IMG/VR virus record: IMGVR_UViG_3300033145_002833
Coordinates: 1-39,964 of that record
Length of the DNA: 39,964 nt
Source of the DNA: a virus
Reading direction: 5' to 3' (one strand)
Shown: positions 7,102 to 14,836 of the stretch, one piece after another
Position numbering within the stretch: the stretch's first letter is position 1
Layout of the letters: every line of letters starts with the position of its first letter
Notes under the pieces: model-generated
What the model was told of the DNA's origin: nothing
Database searches by the model: none
Seen by the model: only the letters and a program-made list of their open reading frames with translations
Made by a program: the position numbers and the translations under genes

Positions 7102-8466
7102 CTACGTTTTCGGGTCCACCCGGAGAAGCACGGGCGGCATCTCGGGGAACGCGTTCTCCGAGGAGTGCGCATGGGGAGTACCGCGACCCGAGTAGTCCTC
7201 GGGCGCCAGCGTCTCGTCGAGTGCGCTGAGATCGGCGACCGACAGGGCCTCCAGGGTCTCTTTCGGCACGTTGTTCCTGTCGTTGGCGACCAGCTTCTCG
7301 ACGAGCCCGCCCTTGCGGCTCTTCTCTTCGGCAACCGCTTGGTCGAGGAAAGCCTTCTCTTCGGGCGAGACCATGATGCCGCCAGGCTCTTCGGCCGGAG
7401 TCGCGTCGAGCTCCGCGGCCGCATTGGCCGCATTGGCCGCAAGGACCGTGTCGAGAACCCCGTCGGGGACCCCCAGATGCCCGAGTTGATCCTCGTCGAG
7501 GGATTCAAGCCACCCCCGGTCGGATTCCGTGAAGTTCGTGCACTCGCAGGCGACGAGAGTCTTGATGCGTTTGGCCTTATCCATAACCGTTGCCTCCTCT
7601 GCTGCGTTCACAGCAACGTATTGGGTGACTCGCTGAACTTCGGTCTCGACGTCGCCGAGGGAGACAGAGCCATCCTCAGCGACCGTGAAATCGCGCTGGT
7701 AAAACTTCCCCTCCTTATCATAGACGAAGCGATTCTCGTAGATGTCCTCGATGTAGACGTAGCTGTCTGAGGCGGAGAGCGCATCTTGCAGCCTGGCCCG
7801 GAGCGCGTTCTTGAGGTCGTTGTCGCTCAAGTCGGCATGACTTCTCAGTAGCGAAGAGAGCGTCGACAGCGCCGCTTTCATCCGGCCTCTGAGCCCGCCC
7901 TTCTTCTCGACGTTGACCCGCGGCGCACCGCAGCCATCCGCCCACGAGCAGGCGCCAACCTCTTCGGGAAGAGCGGCCAAGTGGTTCGGCCGGATATTGC
8001 GATAGATGCCCGAGTAGTACTCTCCGTCCATAGATCCCGGTGTAGCGTCTACCTCGGAGAAGTACCCCGTCGACACCTCAAGGGCCTCGCCTTTCTCCAG
8101 GCGCTGCAGGATCTCAAGGGCTTGGCCCCCCAGCGCCTTCGCCTTCGCCACGTCGAGCCAGATCTCGGCCCTCAGTTTCCTGTCCTCGAAGGAGGCGTTG
8201 AAAACTCGGCCAATGGCCTGCTGCTCAAGGACCTCCGGTTGATTCGCTGAGACGACCACGCCGCGGATCGTCGGGTGATTGATCGTGAAGGGAACACCGT
8301 TCCAGGCGGGGAGAGAAGCGGCTATTTCGGCGGCTGGCGCGAGGATATCGTTGACGACACCCTCCACCAGGGCGACCACGGGGACAACAAGATGCTCGCG
8401 CCCCTCAAACTGCTCGCGTCGCATCTGGCCCGTGATGCTGGTGAGAGTGACGAAGCGTTTGTCCAT
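7102..8466 (-). CDS. Prohead protease with scaffold domain (DUF2213-like)
   Basis: This protein matures the prohead by cleaving scaffold and capsid. With the ATG at 8466 (MDKRFVTLTS) it is 454 residues; a TTG at 8529 would add 21 residues but has only a distant ribosome site. Family marks are TINHPT (His64), EVSTGYF (Ser132) and RPNHLAALPEEVGACSWADG (His162), the expected serine-protease triad elements. Residues about 210-454 are acidic and helical and probably act as scaffold, for example SSLLRSHADLSDNDLKNALR and EEKAFLDQAVAEEK. It is encoded upstream of the capsid genes as usual. Confidence 0.85.
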   Translation of the reverse strand: MDKRFVTLTSITGQMRREQFEGREHLVVPVVALVEGVVNDILAPAAEIAASLPAWNGVPFTINHPTIRGVVVSANQPEVLEQQAIGRVFNASFEDRKLRAEIWLDVAKAKALGGQALEILQRLEKGEALEVSTGYFSEVDATPGSMDGEYYSGIYRNIRPNHLAALPEEVGACSWADGCGAPRVNVEKKGGLRGRMKAALSTLSSLLRSHADLSDNDLKNALRARLQDALSASDSYVYIEDIYENRFVYDKEGKFYQRDFTVAEDGSVSLGDVETEVQRVTQYVAVNAAEEATVMDKAKRIKTLVACECTNFTESDRGWLESLDEDQLGHLGVPDGVLDTVLAANAANAAAELDATPAEEPGGIMVSPEEKAFLDQAVAEEKSRKGGLVEKLVANDRNNVPKETLEALSVADLSALDETLAPEDYSGRGTPHAHSSENAFPEMPPVLLRVDPKT

Positions 8467-8551
8467 ATCCTGCTTATGGGGAAGAACCTGCGCGAGCCGC
8501 AAGGGTTTTCTTGTGCCGTTGCCGCTCAATGCCGCAAGTAGGCACTCCTGT

Positions 8552-8743
8552 CTAAGCGAGCAGTGCAGCGTGCCGGCGCTTTTCGAGGAAGGTTTTCACG
8601 TCTCTGGGGTTGTATCTGACCTGCCGGCCAATCTGTATCCAGGGCGGGCCCGTGCCCTCAGCCCGCCACTTCCGGAGAGTGCGAGGGCTGACCTGCAACC
8701 GGTCCGCCACTTCGGCGTCGATAAGCAGTCCGTTCTTTACCAT
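8552..8743 (-). CDS. Small helix-turn-helix DNA-binding protein, excisionase-like fold
   Basis: This 63-residue protein carries a complete winged helix-turn-helix of the excisionase/MerR-like type: LLIDAEVADRLQVSPRTLRK, then WRAEGTGPPWIQIGRQVRYN, then PRDVKTFLEKRR. ATG 8743 lies one base after the stop of the head morphogenesis gene, so it is in the late operon. A DNA-binding regulator inside a head gene cluster is unusual. It may regulate late genes or help packaging. No integrase accompanies it, so excision is unlikely. Confidence 0.8.
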   Translation of the reverse strand: MVKNGLLIDAEVADRLQVSPRTLRKWRAEGTGPPWIQIGRQVRYNPRDVKTFLEKRRHAALLA

Positions 8744-8744
8744 T

Positions 8745-9683
8745 CTATGCCGCCTTTCTCATTTCGCCGACGTTCGCCGGCAGCCAGCTGCACCTGCAGT
8801 TCGGGTGTACCGGAACAATCCCGCGGGCCTCTGCGATGGAGATAGGCTTCGCCTGCGTCTCGGCTTCCAGTCCTACGCAAATAGGGCAGGCATCGCCGGC
8901 GGTCAGGATCTCGGCCATGACCGTCACCCCGAGGGCGCCGGCCGACTCGAAGGAATTGAGCGTCGCCTCAGAGTGCGCGCGGATGATTTCGGTTCGAGCG
9001 AGAACCCGAGCCCGAGTCCGGGTTATCCCGTCAACCTCATTGACGAGAGATCGGGCAATCGCAACAGGGCCCTTGCCTTCCGCCATCCCCTGGGCCAGGG
9101 TGCGGGAAATCTTCTGCGCCATCGCCTCAGTAACCCCGCGAAGTTCCTCGAAGTTGCGGATATACAGCATCCCGATAGACTCGGCATGGATGGGAGCGTT
9201 GAACCCGATGACTCCGCCAGCGATCCCCTGAGCCCCCTCGATCGCGTAGCCAGCGCGCGCCAGTTTCGGGTAGGACGATGCGAGGCCCTTCTGGTAGGAC
9301 GACGTCACGTAGACGTTTTGCCATTCTGAGTGCGCGACGATGGTAGGACCTGCGCGCTGGGTGACCTCAAGGATTCCGTCGTCCACTTTCCCCCCAAGCC
9401 ACGCCATGAAGTCTTTGACCTTGGCTGGGTTGGTGGGGAAGCCATAGGGCGTGATCGAATCCCCGAGGGCAAGGCCGACCAACGGCATCGCGAGGAGGGC
9501 CTTGCCGCTGAGGCCGAGAGCGTCACCGTCAACAATGGCCTTCCAGATTTCCCCTTTGAGCCAACGAAAGCGCTTTCCCATAGCCCCCTCGTAGGCCCTG
9601 CGGATCGTCACGGTGCGGGTGGGGTCGACGGGCCGCTTCTCGGCGTGGGCGTGGATCTGTCCGCAAGTGCAGGCTATGGCCAT
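8745..9683 (-). CDS. Mu gpF-like head morphogenesis protein
   Basis: This 312-residue protein starts at ATG 9683, one base after the portal stop. The C-terminal half carries the Mu F signature. It has TRTRARVLARTEIIRAHSEA (arginine-threonine-glutamate helix), then AEILTAGDACPICVGLEAET and VPVHPNCRCSWLP, a cysteine/histidine set likely to bind zinc. Such minor head proteins sit at the portal vertex and are needed for capsid assembly. A CTCGQIHAH segment near the start could be a second small metal site. Confidence 0.85.
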   Translation of the reverse strand: MAIACTCGQIHAHAEKRPVDPTRTVTIRRAYEGAMGKRFRWLKGEIWKAIVDGDALGLSGKALLAMPLVGLALGDSITPYGFPTNPAKVKDFMAWLGGKVDDGILEVTQRAGPTIVAHSEWQNVYVTSSYQKGLASSYPKLARAGYAIEGAQGIAGGVIGFNAPIHAESIGMLYIRNFEELRGVTEAMAQKISRTLAQGMAEGKGPVAIARSLVNEVDGITRTRARVLARTEIIRAHSEATLNSFESAGALGVTVMAEILTAGDACPICVGLEAETQAKPISIAEARGIVPVHPNCRCSWLPANVGEMRKAA

Positions 9684-9684
9684 C

Positions 9685-11028
9685 TCATCCCGCTTTCTGG
9701 AACTGGTCCACCACGTCGGGGTCGTCTTCGTCGACCAGGTCCTCGAGCTCGTCTTCCGGGAACCCGGCATCCGGTTCGGGGTCAAGCCCGGCCGTCTCGC
9801 GAAACTCCTGTTTCGTGATGACCAGTTCCGCCCCGCCCGGAATCAAAGCGTTGGCGCCAGTGGCCAGTTTCTGCGCATTCTCTATCTTCTCACTCTGGCT
9901 CGGGGCGGTCACGTCCGGCCACTGGACCTCGTACCCCACAACCTTTGGCAATGCCCCGACCTCCATGAGGCGGTCGATGAGTGGGCGAAGAATGGCCGGC
10001 TCCGCGTGGTTCTCTTGGCGCTCCGCGATGCGCTGATTCCAGTTGCTTTGATCCTGAGTGCTGGCGAGCTCGCCGCGTTCTGACCCGACCAGGATGCGCT
10101 TCGGGATCCCGACCGTCCCCGCGACAAGATCCAGAATGACCTCAACGTTGCCTCTGGGATCGGCGGTCTGCCCGAACAATTCCTTGACGTCGATGCCCTG
10201 GGTTCGGAGTACTTTGCGAAGATCGTGCTGGAATTCGTCCAGTTCGTCGCGGAGATCGTCGACCTCATCATCCGACATGTCGGCACCATCTCGAACGTCC
10301 AGGTGCATTCGGCGCGTCGCTGCCAGCCAGAACATCTCAGAGGACCCGCCTACAACCTTGATGAGATCCTGCATTTTGTTGAACACAGGTTCCAGCCGAG
10401 GGCACCCGAATACGTCGTCCTCGAGCGTGTCTTCGGCAATGTGGATAATGCGGCTGTGATGCACCTTCTGCGGCTTCGTCTTCCCGTCGAGTTGCCGGAT
10501 CGTCAGTTCGTACGTCTTCGGCAGCCCGAAGCGCTCGCTCGTGGGATTACTCTCGTAGCCCTTGATCGACGCACTCCCCTCGCCGTAGCGAGACAGATAA
10601 ATCAATTCGCCGGTCTGGGCGGGCGCTTCGAGGCCCGCCTCGCCCTTCAGGCCCAGCAAGAGCACAGAGTATTTCCCTATTCCCGCCAGCCGGTCCGCCT
10701 TCTGGAGGATATGGAAAATGCCGAGTTTCTCGTTGAGAGCCTTCCACGCCTTCTCAAACTCGGTTTCATTCTCATCGTTCTTGTCCTCGCGAATCTCGGG
10801 AGGCTTCCGCCAGGTGGCCGCCGGGAAGGCCGTCACGATCCGCTTCGCGATGTCGCCGTAGCGGTAGAGGCTCAGGAAGTCCAGGTACTTCGGCTCCTTC
10901 TTGTAGCCAAGGGCGGTGAAAAGATCCCGGTCGCCGCCAAAGGTCTGGCCGGCCCGGGTGGCCAACAACATGCGGTCTGCCAGGGCTGACAGGGTCGCTA
11001 TGAATTGCTTTGTTCTCTGCTCTTCCAT
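9685..11028 (-). CDS. Portal protein, DUF1073-type
   Basis: This 447-residue protein overlaps the terminase stop by one base. Recognisable elements are YRYGDIAKRIVTAFPAATWR near the N-terminus, ADRLAGIGKYSVLLLGL, HHSRIIHIAEDTLEDDVFG, and the hallmark GIPKRILVGSERGELASTQDQ with downstream NWNQRIAERQ. It would form the dodecameric ring through which DNA enters. Databases sometimes name this portal family after the anti-CBASS protein Acb1; here the full-length portal architecture and context argue for a portal, not a defence inhibitor. The C-terminus is very acidic. Confidence 0.9.
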   Translation of the reverse strand: MEEQRTKQFIATLSALADRMLLATRAGQTFGGDRDLFTALGYKKEPKYLDFLSLYRYGDIAKRIVTAFPAATWRKPPEIREDKNDENETEFEKAWKALNEKLGIFHILQKADRLAGIGKYSVLLLGLKGEAGLEAPAQTGELIYLSRYGEGSASIKGYESNPTSERFGLPKTYELTIRQLDGKTKPQKVHHSRIIHIAEDTLEDDVFGCPRLEPVFNKMQDLIKVVGGSSEMFWLAATRRMHLDVRDGADMSDDEVDDLRDELDEFQHDLRKVLRTQGIDVKELFGQTADPRGNVEVILDLVAGTVGIPKRILVGSERGELASTQDQSNWNQRIAERQENHAEPAILRPLIDRLMEVGALPKVVGYEVQWPDVTAPSQSEKIENAQKLATGANALIPGGAELVITKQEFRETAGLDPEPDAGFPEDELEDLVDEDDPDVVDQFQKAG

Positions 11029-12485
11029 TATCGTCGCCTTCCCCAGGCCCCCGCCCGGCTTGATGCCACAAGTTTCGAGTATCCGCCGCTCACGGCGTCG
11101 ATCTGGTCTTTCTTGGCGCCGGCCGGAAAGGTTTCGGCCTCTCGCAGGAACTCCTCATTCCATGGCCCCTTTACGAGTTTCACGTTGCCCGCTTCCGCCA
11201 TCGCTGCCACAGGCTCGGCGCGGACTTCCTTTGGCCCTGTCGGGCGGTCGCCGCGGACGGTGTAGCCGAGAAGAACGACTCTCACATAGCGGTCAATGAC
11301 AGCCTTGCCAGAGGAACCCGGTTCCTGCTCGATCCAAATATGGACTTGATGGCCGTCCAGTTCGGCCGTCTGGCCGAGTAGGTCCTCAACGCCCTTCGCC
11401 TCAGACTGGGTGCTTGCCATGTCGCAGATATAGAGTGTCCCGTCCTTGAGGCAGAGAGACGGCCCTCGAGTCCATGAGGGGTTGTAGTCTTTCCGCAAAG
11501 CCGTGCCCGCGAGATCCCAGTAACGGATCTTCTTTGCCTTGACCGGGGCAGCACTAACGATCTCGAACCACTCGCGTTTGAACATGCCGCCGCCCCGGGG
11601 CGCAGGCCGCTGCTGCAGTTGGCCAGCGGCGCCGTACGTCCCGAGTTCCTGCTTCATCGTGGCGATGTCGCCTCTGTCGAAGCGGCGCTCCCAGAGCGGC
11701 TCGCCCTCTTCCTTGCGGGGATCCTCGAAGGGAAGGGTCGTCACACACTTACGCTTTGGCTCGAATTCCATCGGGAGCATCAGATGCGTCCAGTTGTCGC
11801 CTTCCCTTTCGAGAATATGGCCTGTCATATCCCGTTCGTGAAGTCGCTGCATGACCCCGATCTTGTGGTCCTTCTTGCGGTCATTGATGCGGGTCGACAT
11901 CGTCTCATCCCACCAGAGAAGGGCGGATTCCCTCTGGGTGTCCGAGATGGCCTGCTTTACGTTGTGAGGGTCATCGAAGACCACGAAGTTGCCGCCCTCG
12001 CCCGTGGCGCTCCCGTCAATCGACGTTGCGAGGCGATAGCCCGTCTTGCTGTTCTCGAAACGAAGTTTCTCGTTCTGGTCAGTCGTGAGGCTGTAACGAT
12101 CCCCCCAGTTTCGCTGATACCAGGGAGACTCGATGATTCGCCGGCACTTGACGGAGTCGCGCTTGCTCAGGCTTTGCGCGTAGGAAGAGAATAGCCACCG
12201 GCTCTCCGGCCAGTCGATCCAGACCCACGTCGGGAAGAAGACGCCGACGATCAGACTCTTCATGCAGCGGGGCGGGATATTGATGAGGAGGTTTTGGATC
12301 TCGCCGCGGGTTACGGCTTCGAGATGGTCGCAGATGGCGTCTATATGCCAGTTGGGGACGAACTCTGTGCCGGGCTCGACGACGCGCCAGGCTTCCTCAA
12401 CGTAGTAGCGGAACGACCGACGCGCCAGTTCGGCCTTGACCTCTTCGAGGTCGACATAGAGGTCAGGAAGAATCGCCGTTGCCAT
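11028..12485 (-). CDS. terL: Terminase large subunit
   Basis: The packaging motor ATPase and nuclease, 485 residues. Walker A-like segment INIPPRCMKSLIV (about 68-80), Walker B NFVVFDDP (about 166-173), coupling-type motif near STRINDRKKDHKIGVMQRLHE, and the RNase H-like nuclease with RYWDLAGT (about 330), IWIEQEPGSSGK and KKDQIDAVSG. Walker A has the deviant PPRCMKS form common in this group. It overlaps the small subunit by 23 bases. Confidence 0.95.
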   Translation of the reverse strand: MATAILPDLYVDLEEVKAELARRSFRYYVEEAWRVVEPGTEFVPNWHIDAICDHLEAVTRGEIQNLLINIPPRCMKSLIVGVFFPTWVWIDWPESRWLFSSYAQSLSKRDSVKCRRIIESPWYQRNWGDRYSLTTDQNEKLRFENSKTGYRLATSIDGSATGEGGNFVVFDDPHNVKQAISDTQRESALLWWDETMSTRINDRKKDHKIGVMQRLHERDMTGHILEREGDNWTHLMLPMEFEPKRKCVTTLPFEDPRKEEGEPLWERRFDRGDIATMKQELGTYGAAGQLQQRPAPRGGGMFKREWFEIVSAAPVKAKKIRYWDLAGTALRKDYNPSWTRGPSLCLKDGTLYICDMASTQSEAKGVEDLLGQTAELDGHQVHIWIEQEPGSSGKAVIDRYVRVVLLGYTVRGDRPTGPKEVRAEPVAAMAEAGNVKLVKGPWNEEFLREAETFPAGAKKDQIDAVSGGYSKLVASSRAGAWGRRR

Positions 12486-12903
12486 CTGCTGCCTTCACGA
12501 GAGCATCAATTGTTTCCGTCGGGAGTTTGGACAAGTCTATCCGGTGCCTCTGTTCTACATCTCCCGAGAGTATCGTCCGGTCAAGGAAAAGTCCTTGAGA
12601 CCGGGCGAGGAGTTCTGAGGCCTTGAGGCAGTCGCTATCCTTGTCGGCCTTCTCCATCTTTGCGGTCCAAAACTTCTGCAGTTCTTGGCGGCCAGCGATG
12701 GCTTTTTCGTTGTCGCCCTCCCCGCGGGAACCGATCCGCTTCCGAATCTCATCATGTTTCAGCATCCGATGTCCGGCCATACCCGGGTTAGCGTAGCCCG
12801 CCTCTTTGGCCGCGGCCGTCGCGTTCCCAGCATACGCCAGGATGAATATCTGCTGCTGTGCGTTGGGTTTCCAGGAGTGCCCGTTGTTGCCGCTGTTGCC
12901 CAT
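12463..12903 (-). CDS. terS: Terminase small subunit
   Basis: Binds the packaging site and brings it to the large subunit. The start at 12903 (MGNSGNNGHSWK) follows AAGGGGGTGAC, giving 146 residues; the open frame upstream is a non-coding extension into the divergent region. The N-terminal DNA-binding region has QQIFILAYAGNATAAAKEAGY, then GHRMLKHDEIRKRI, the typical Terminase_2 helix-turn-helix. A helical middle and an LPTETIDALVKAA tail follow. It is the first gene of the leftward late operon. Confidence 0.88.
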   Translation of the reverse strand: MGNSGNNGHSWKPNAQQQIFILAYAGNATAAAKEAGYANPGMAGHRMLKHDEIRKRIGSRGEGDNEKAIAGRQELQKFWTAKMEKADKDSDCLKASELLARSQGLFLDRTILSGDVEQRHRIDLSKLPTETIDALVKAADGNGDSS

Positions 12904-12933
12904 GGCGTCACCCCCTTGGGGGACATAGTCTAC

Positions 12934-12962
12934 GGGTAGCAAGGCGGGGGCGGGGCTGTCAA
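12934..12962 (-). promoter_or_regulatory. Candidate late promoter upstream of terminase
   Basis: Minus strand TTGACA at 12962-12957 is a perfect sigma70 -35 box. The best -10 at 17-18 bp spacing (CTACCC/TACCCG) is poor, so activation by a phage or host factor may be needed. Location fits transcription of the whole late operon. Confidence 0.35.
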
Positions 12963-13026
12963 CAAGAAAAAGGGTTGCACGTGAAACGGTGTTCGTGGAG
13001 GGTGGGGGTTGAGGGGGAACCTCACA

Positions 13027-13887
13027 ATGCAAGCACAGCGCGCAACCTTCGTTCGGGAGATGAACTCTCTTCTCCGCCAGGAACTGGACAATCGGAATCT
13101 GTCCGCGCCTATGGAATTCAAGAACCCGCCCCAATTGCACGCAGCCCTTGCGTGGTTCGGGACAGCGATCTCGGTCATCGAATTGGGATGGGGAGAGGCG
13201 GAGCATCTGGCGCAGACGCGCAACTTCTTCGGGATCAAGCCATACGGCGAACAGGAGCATATCGGGCCGATTCGCGTCTTCGAGAGCCAGCTAGCGAGCG
13301 TGAAGTCTTTCGTCTACCTGTTGACGCGGTCGAGCAACTACGCCGAGCCGCGGGAGTGGTTTATGCTCGCTACCAATCCACGGGAACGCCTTCTCGACTA
13401 CGCAGGCGCCGCTTCTACAATTCGAGGTTTCGCCCGGCGCTTCCTCGCCATCTACTGCCCGGAGAACGAGAACTACCCGAGCCTGGCGCAGACGATCCTT
13501 CGGGAGATCGAACCGGTTTGCTTCGAGGAGACGACGGCGTTGCTAGACGATAGACCGGAGCCGCGTACGCGAGAGCAACTCAAGGCCGTCGTGGAGATGG
13601 TCGAGGAAGCGTGGACGCCGGACGCCGTGAGCGCCCACAACAACGCGGATCCACATTTCGACGGAAACGCGCCGGACCCTACGCCGGCGGGAGAGGAGAC
13701 GGAGACAATGACCAGACTCAGAATCAAGAAGTCGTGGTGGAGACGAAAGACGACCTGGGCCGGACTCGCCATGATCGGGACCGGCGTCGGCCGCGGGGTC
13801 GCCGGGGACATCGCCGGCGCCATCCAGACCGGTATCTTGGGCCTCGGTATGATCTTCGGCCGTGAGGCCATCGAGAGCCTGAAGTAG
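13027..13887 (+). CDS. Glucosaminidase-type endolysin fused to holin-like membrane tail
   Basis: This 286-residue protein starts at ATG 13027 behind GAGGGGGAAC. Residues about 33-190 look like the endo-beta-N-acetylglucosaminidase/FlgJ-like fold. The stretch ISVIELGWGEAEHLA gives the catalytic-type Glu52, RNFFGIKPYG is the typical asparagine-phenylalanine-glycine-isoleucine motif, and IRVFESQLASVKSF with RSSNYAEP follow. A proline-rich acidic linker leads to about 59 residues with a basic start (RLRIKKSWWRRK) and two short hydrophobic stretches. That tail resembles a small holin. The gene is divergent from the terminase and stands alone, so it is probably the main lysis gene. Confidence 0.7.
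   Translation: MQAQRATFVREMNSLLRQELDNRNLSAPMEFKNPPQLHAALAWFGTAISVIELGWGEAEHLAQTRNFFGIKPYGEQEHIGPIRVFESQLASVKSFVYLLTRSSNYAEPREWFMLATNPRERLLDYAGAASTIRGFARRFLAIYCPENENYPSLAQTILREIEPVCFEETTALLDDRPEPRTREQLKAVVEMVEEAWTPDAVSAHNNADPHFDGNAPDPTPAGEETETMTRLRIKKSWWRRKTTWAGLAMIGTGVGRGVAGDIAGAIQTGILGLGMIFGREAIESLK
13708..13887 (+). CDS. Possible separately translated holin (internal start of endolysin gene)
   Basis: An in-frame ATG at 13708 is preceded by AGGAG at 13694-13698, nine bases away, inside a purine-rich tract. Translation from it would give 59 residues: MTRLRIKKSWWRRK, then a hydrophobic segment (TWAGLAMIGTGVG), a small turn (RGVAGDIAG) and a second hydrophobic segment (AIQTGILGLGMIFG) with a short polar end. 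Size and layout fit a small two-segment holin. Whether the internal start is used cannot be told from sequence alone. Confidence 0.5.
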   Translation: MTRLRIKKSWWRRKTTWAGLAMIGTGVGRGVAGDIAGAIQTGILGLGMIFGREAIESLK

Positions 13888-13958
13888 AGGAAGAGGGACC
13901 ATCCCACAGGAAAGGGAAGAGCCTATCGCTTGATCGCGTCTCGTGTCTCTAAAACCAG

Positions 13959-13987
13959 GAGCGGCCCGTCCCCGTGTCGGGCCGCTC
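13959..13987. terminator. Strong hairpin after the lysis gene
   Basis: A perfect 10-bp stem, GAGCGGCCCG with CGGGCCGCTC, encloses a 9-base loop. The plus side lacks a T run, while the minus side is followed by CTGGTTTT. It may stop leftward transcripts leaving the control region, or weakly end the lysis transcript. Confidence 0.5.
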
Positions 13988-14061
13988 TGTATATGTGGGA
14001 CTTACGCCACACTTTCGCATTTCGTTCGTCGATTGTACGCACAGGCGATCTGCGCAGGGGC

Positions 14062-14191
14062 GTGACGCCTCGGTGACGCTCTGGTGACGGTGTCGGTGAC
14101 GGTCGGGCGGATGCGCGTTTCGCCCTGTGTTGACGGGCTCTGAGCGTGTGTGCGTCCGTCACGTCACGCCCGCGTCACATAGGCGGTGACG
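14062..14191. repeat. Phased array of eight GTGACG hexamers (candidate origin iterons or operators)
   Basis: Forward copies begin at 14062, 14073, 14084, 14096 and 14186. Reverse copies (CGTCAC) begin at 14157, 14162 and 14173. Spacings of 11, 11 and 12 bp in the first group and 11 bp in the reverse group put the sites on nearly the same face of the helix. A near match (TTGACGG) sits at 14130. The two groups face each other across about 55 bp. No gene covers this region convincingly. The pattern suits binding of a multimeric protein, as at a replication origin or a regulatory site. Confidence 0.7.
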
Positions 14192-14200
14192 CTTTTTCTC

Positions 14201-14224
14201 TTAGCATCTTAGCATCTTAGCATC
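14201..14224. repeat. Three tandem TTAGCATC octamers
   Basis: Three perfect copies occur in direct tandem, followed by the partial unit TTCATC. They are next to a T run (14193-14197) and are less GC-rich than the surroundings, as in DNA-unwinding elements. They lie between the GTGACG array and the promoter pair. Confidence 0.75.
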
Positions 14225-14241
14225 TTCATCAAGTGGGCTTG

Positions 14242-14267
14242 TCAAGCGGACTCCATAATCCGCTTGA
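14242..14267. promoter_or_regulatory. Inverted repeat, possible operator
   Basis: TCAAGCGGA and TCCGCTTGA form 9-bp arms separated by 8 bp. One arm overlaps a minus-strand TTGACA (14245-14240), and the repeat is about 20 bp upstream of the rightward promoter. A dimeric repressor, for instance one of the phage helix-turn-helix proteins, could bind here. Confidence 0.5.
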
Positions 14268-14283
14268 TGGCGCGTATTCGGTC

Positions 14284-14312
14284 TTGACAAGCGCGGTCTG
14301 GTCGGCTATGGT
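14284..14312 (+). promoter_or_regulatory. Sigma70-type early promoter
   Basis: TTGACA at 14284-14289 and TATGGT at 14307-14312 are separated by exactly 17 bp. Transcription would start near 14319 and read into the early gene block. This is the best promoter match seen in the window. Confidence 0.75.
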
Positions 14313-14362
14313 CTCGTCTAATGGTCGCGGCGCAGGTTGGCCGCCCAAAGAGGGAAGACCCG

Positions 14363-14836
14363 ATGAGCAACCGGACGTTTCTTTCACGGATCTGCGAAGA
14401 GACCGACATCCTTCTCGTGTCAACTCCCCCTGAGCGCCTCTGCGCCTTGCCCTACCCAGGCCACCCCAAGGGCTGCCCCAACCTTGGCGAGCGCGACATC
14501 TGCCCCCCGACCGCCTCGACGCTTACGTCGGGCCGCTACATCCTTGTTGGCGTCCAGTTCAACCTCTCGCGGTGGGCAGCGCGGATGAGAGTAAAGCACC
14601 CGGAGTGGTCGGACCGGCAGTGCCGATGTTGCCTATATTGGCAGGGCACGGTCCGGCGAGACCTCAGAGAGACCATCCAGGCCTTGAATCTCCCTGAGCC
14701 CGAAGCAGACTATTGCCCCGAGGCGGGGGGAGCCGATATCACGGAGATGATGAAGAATCTGGGACACCCGCTCGAATGGCCCCCAATCGACTCCGTGTGG
14801 AAGATAGCCCTCTTGCCGAGGGCACGGACGGAATAG
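14363..14836 (+). CDS. Cysteine-rich DUF2284-like putative metal-binding protein
   Basis: This 157-residue protein starts at ATG 14363 (MSNRTFLSRIC) behind AGAGGGAAG. Cysteine clusters are LCALPYPGHPKGCPNLGERDICPP in the first third, then RQCRCCLYW, then YCPEAGGADITEMMKNLG. The order (CP/CPP motifs, a paired cysteine motif, then PEAxGxDIT) recalls DUF2284 predicted metal-binding proteins, probably iron-sulfur. It is the first early gene. Its role in the phage is unknown; a redox or radical-enzyme partner is only a guess. Confidence 0.6.
   Translation: MSNRTFLSRICEETDILLVSTPPERLCALPYPGHPKGCPNLGERDICPPTASTLTSGRYILVGVQFNLSRWAARMRVKHPEWSDRQCRCCLYWQGTVRRDLRETIQALNLPEPEADYCPEAGGADITEMMKNLGHPLEWPPIDSVWKIALLPRARTE

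Noticed and set aside
9685-11028. Portal as an anti-CBASS protein
   Set aside because: Database names link this family to Acb1, but the length, gene position and portal motifs show a portal; no separate phosphodiesterase is seen.
13923-14162. Minus-strand open frame of 79 codons over the GTGACG array
   Set aside because: It starts with GTG without a ribosome site and its residues follow from the repeats (arginine, proline and serine runs). The array is better explained as noncoding.
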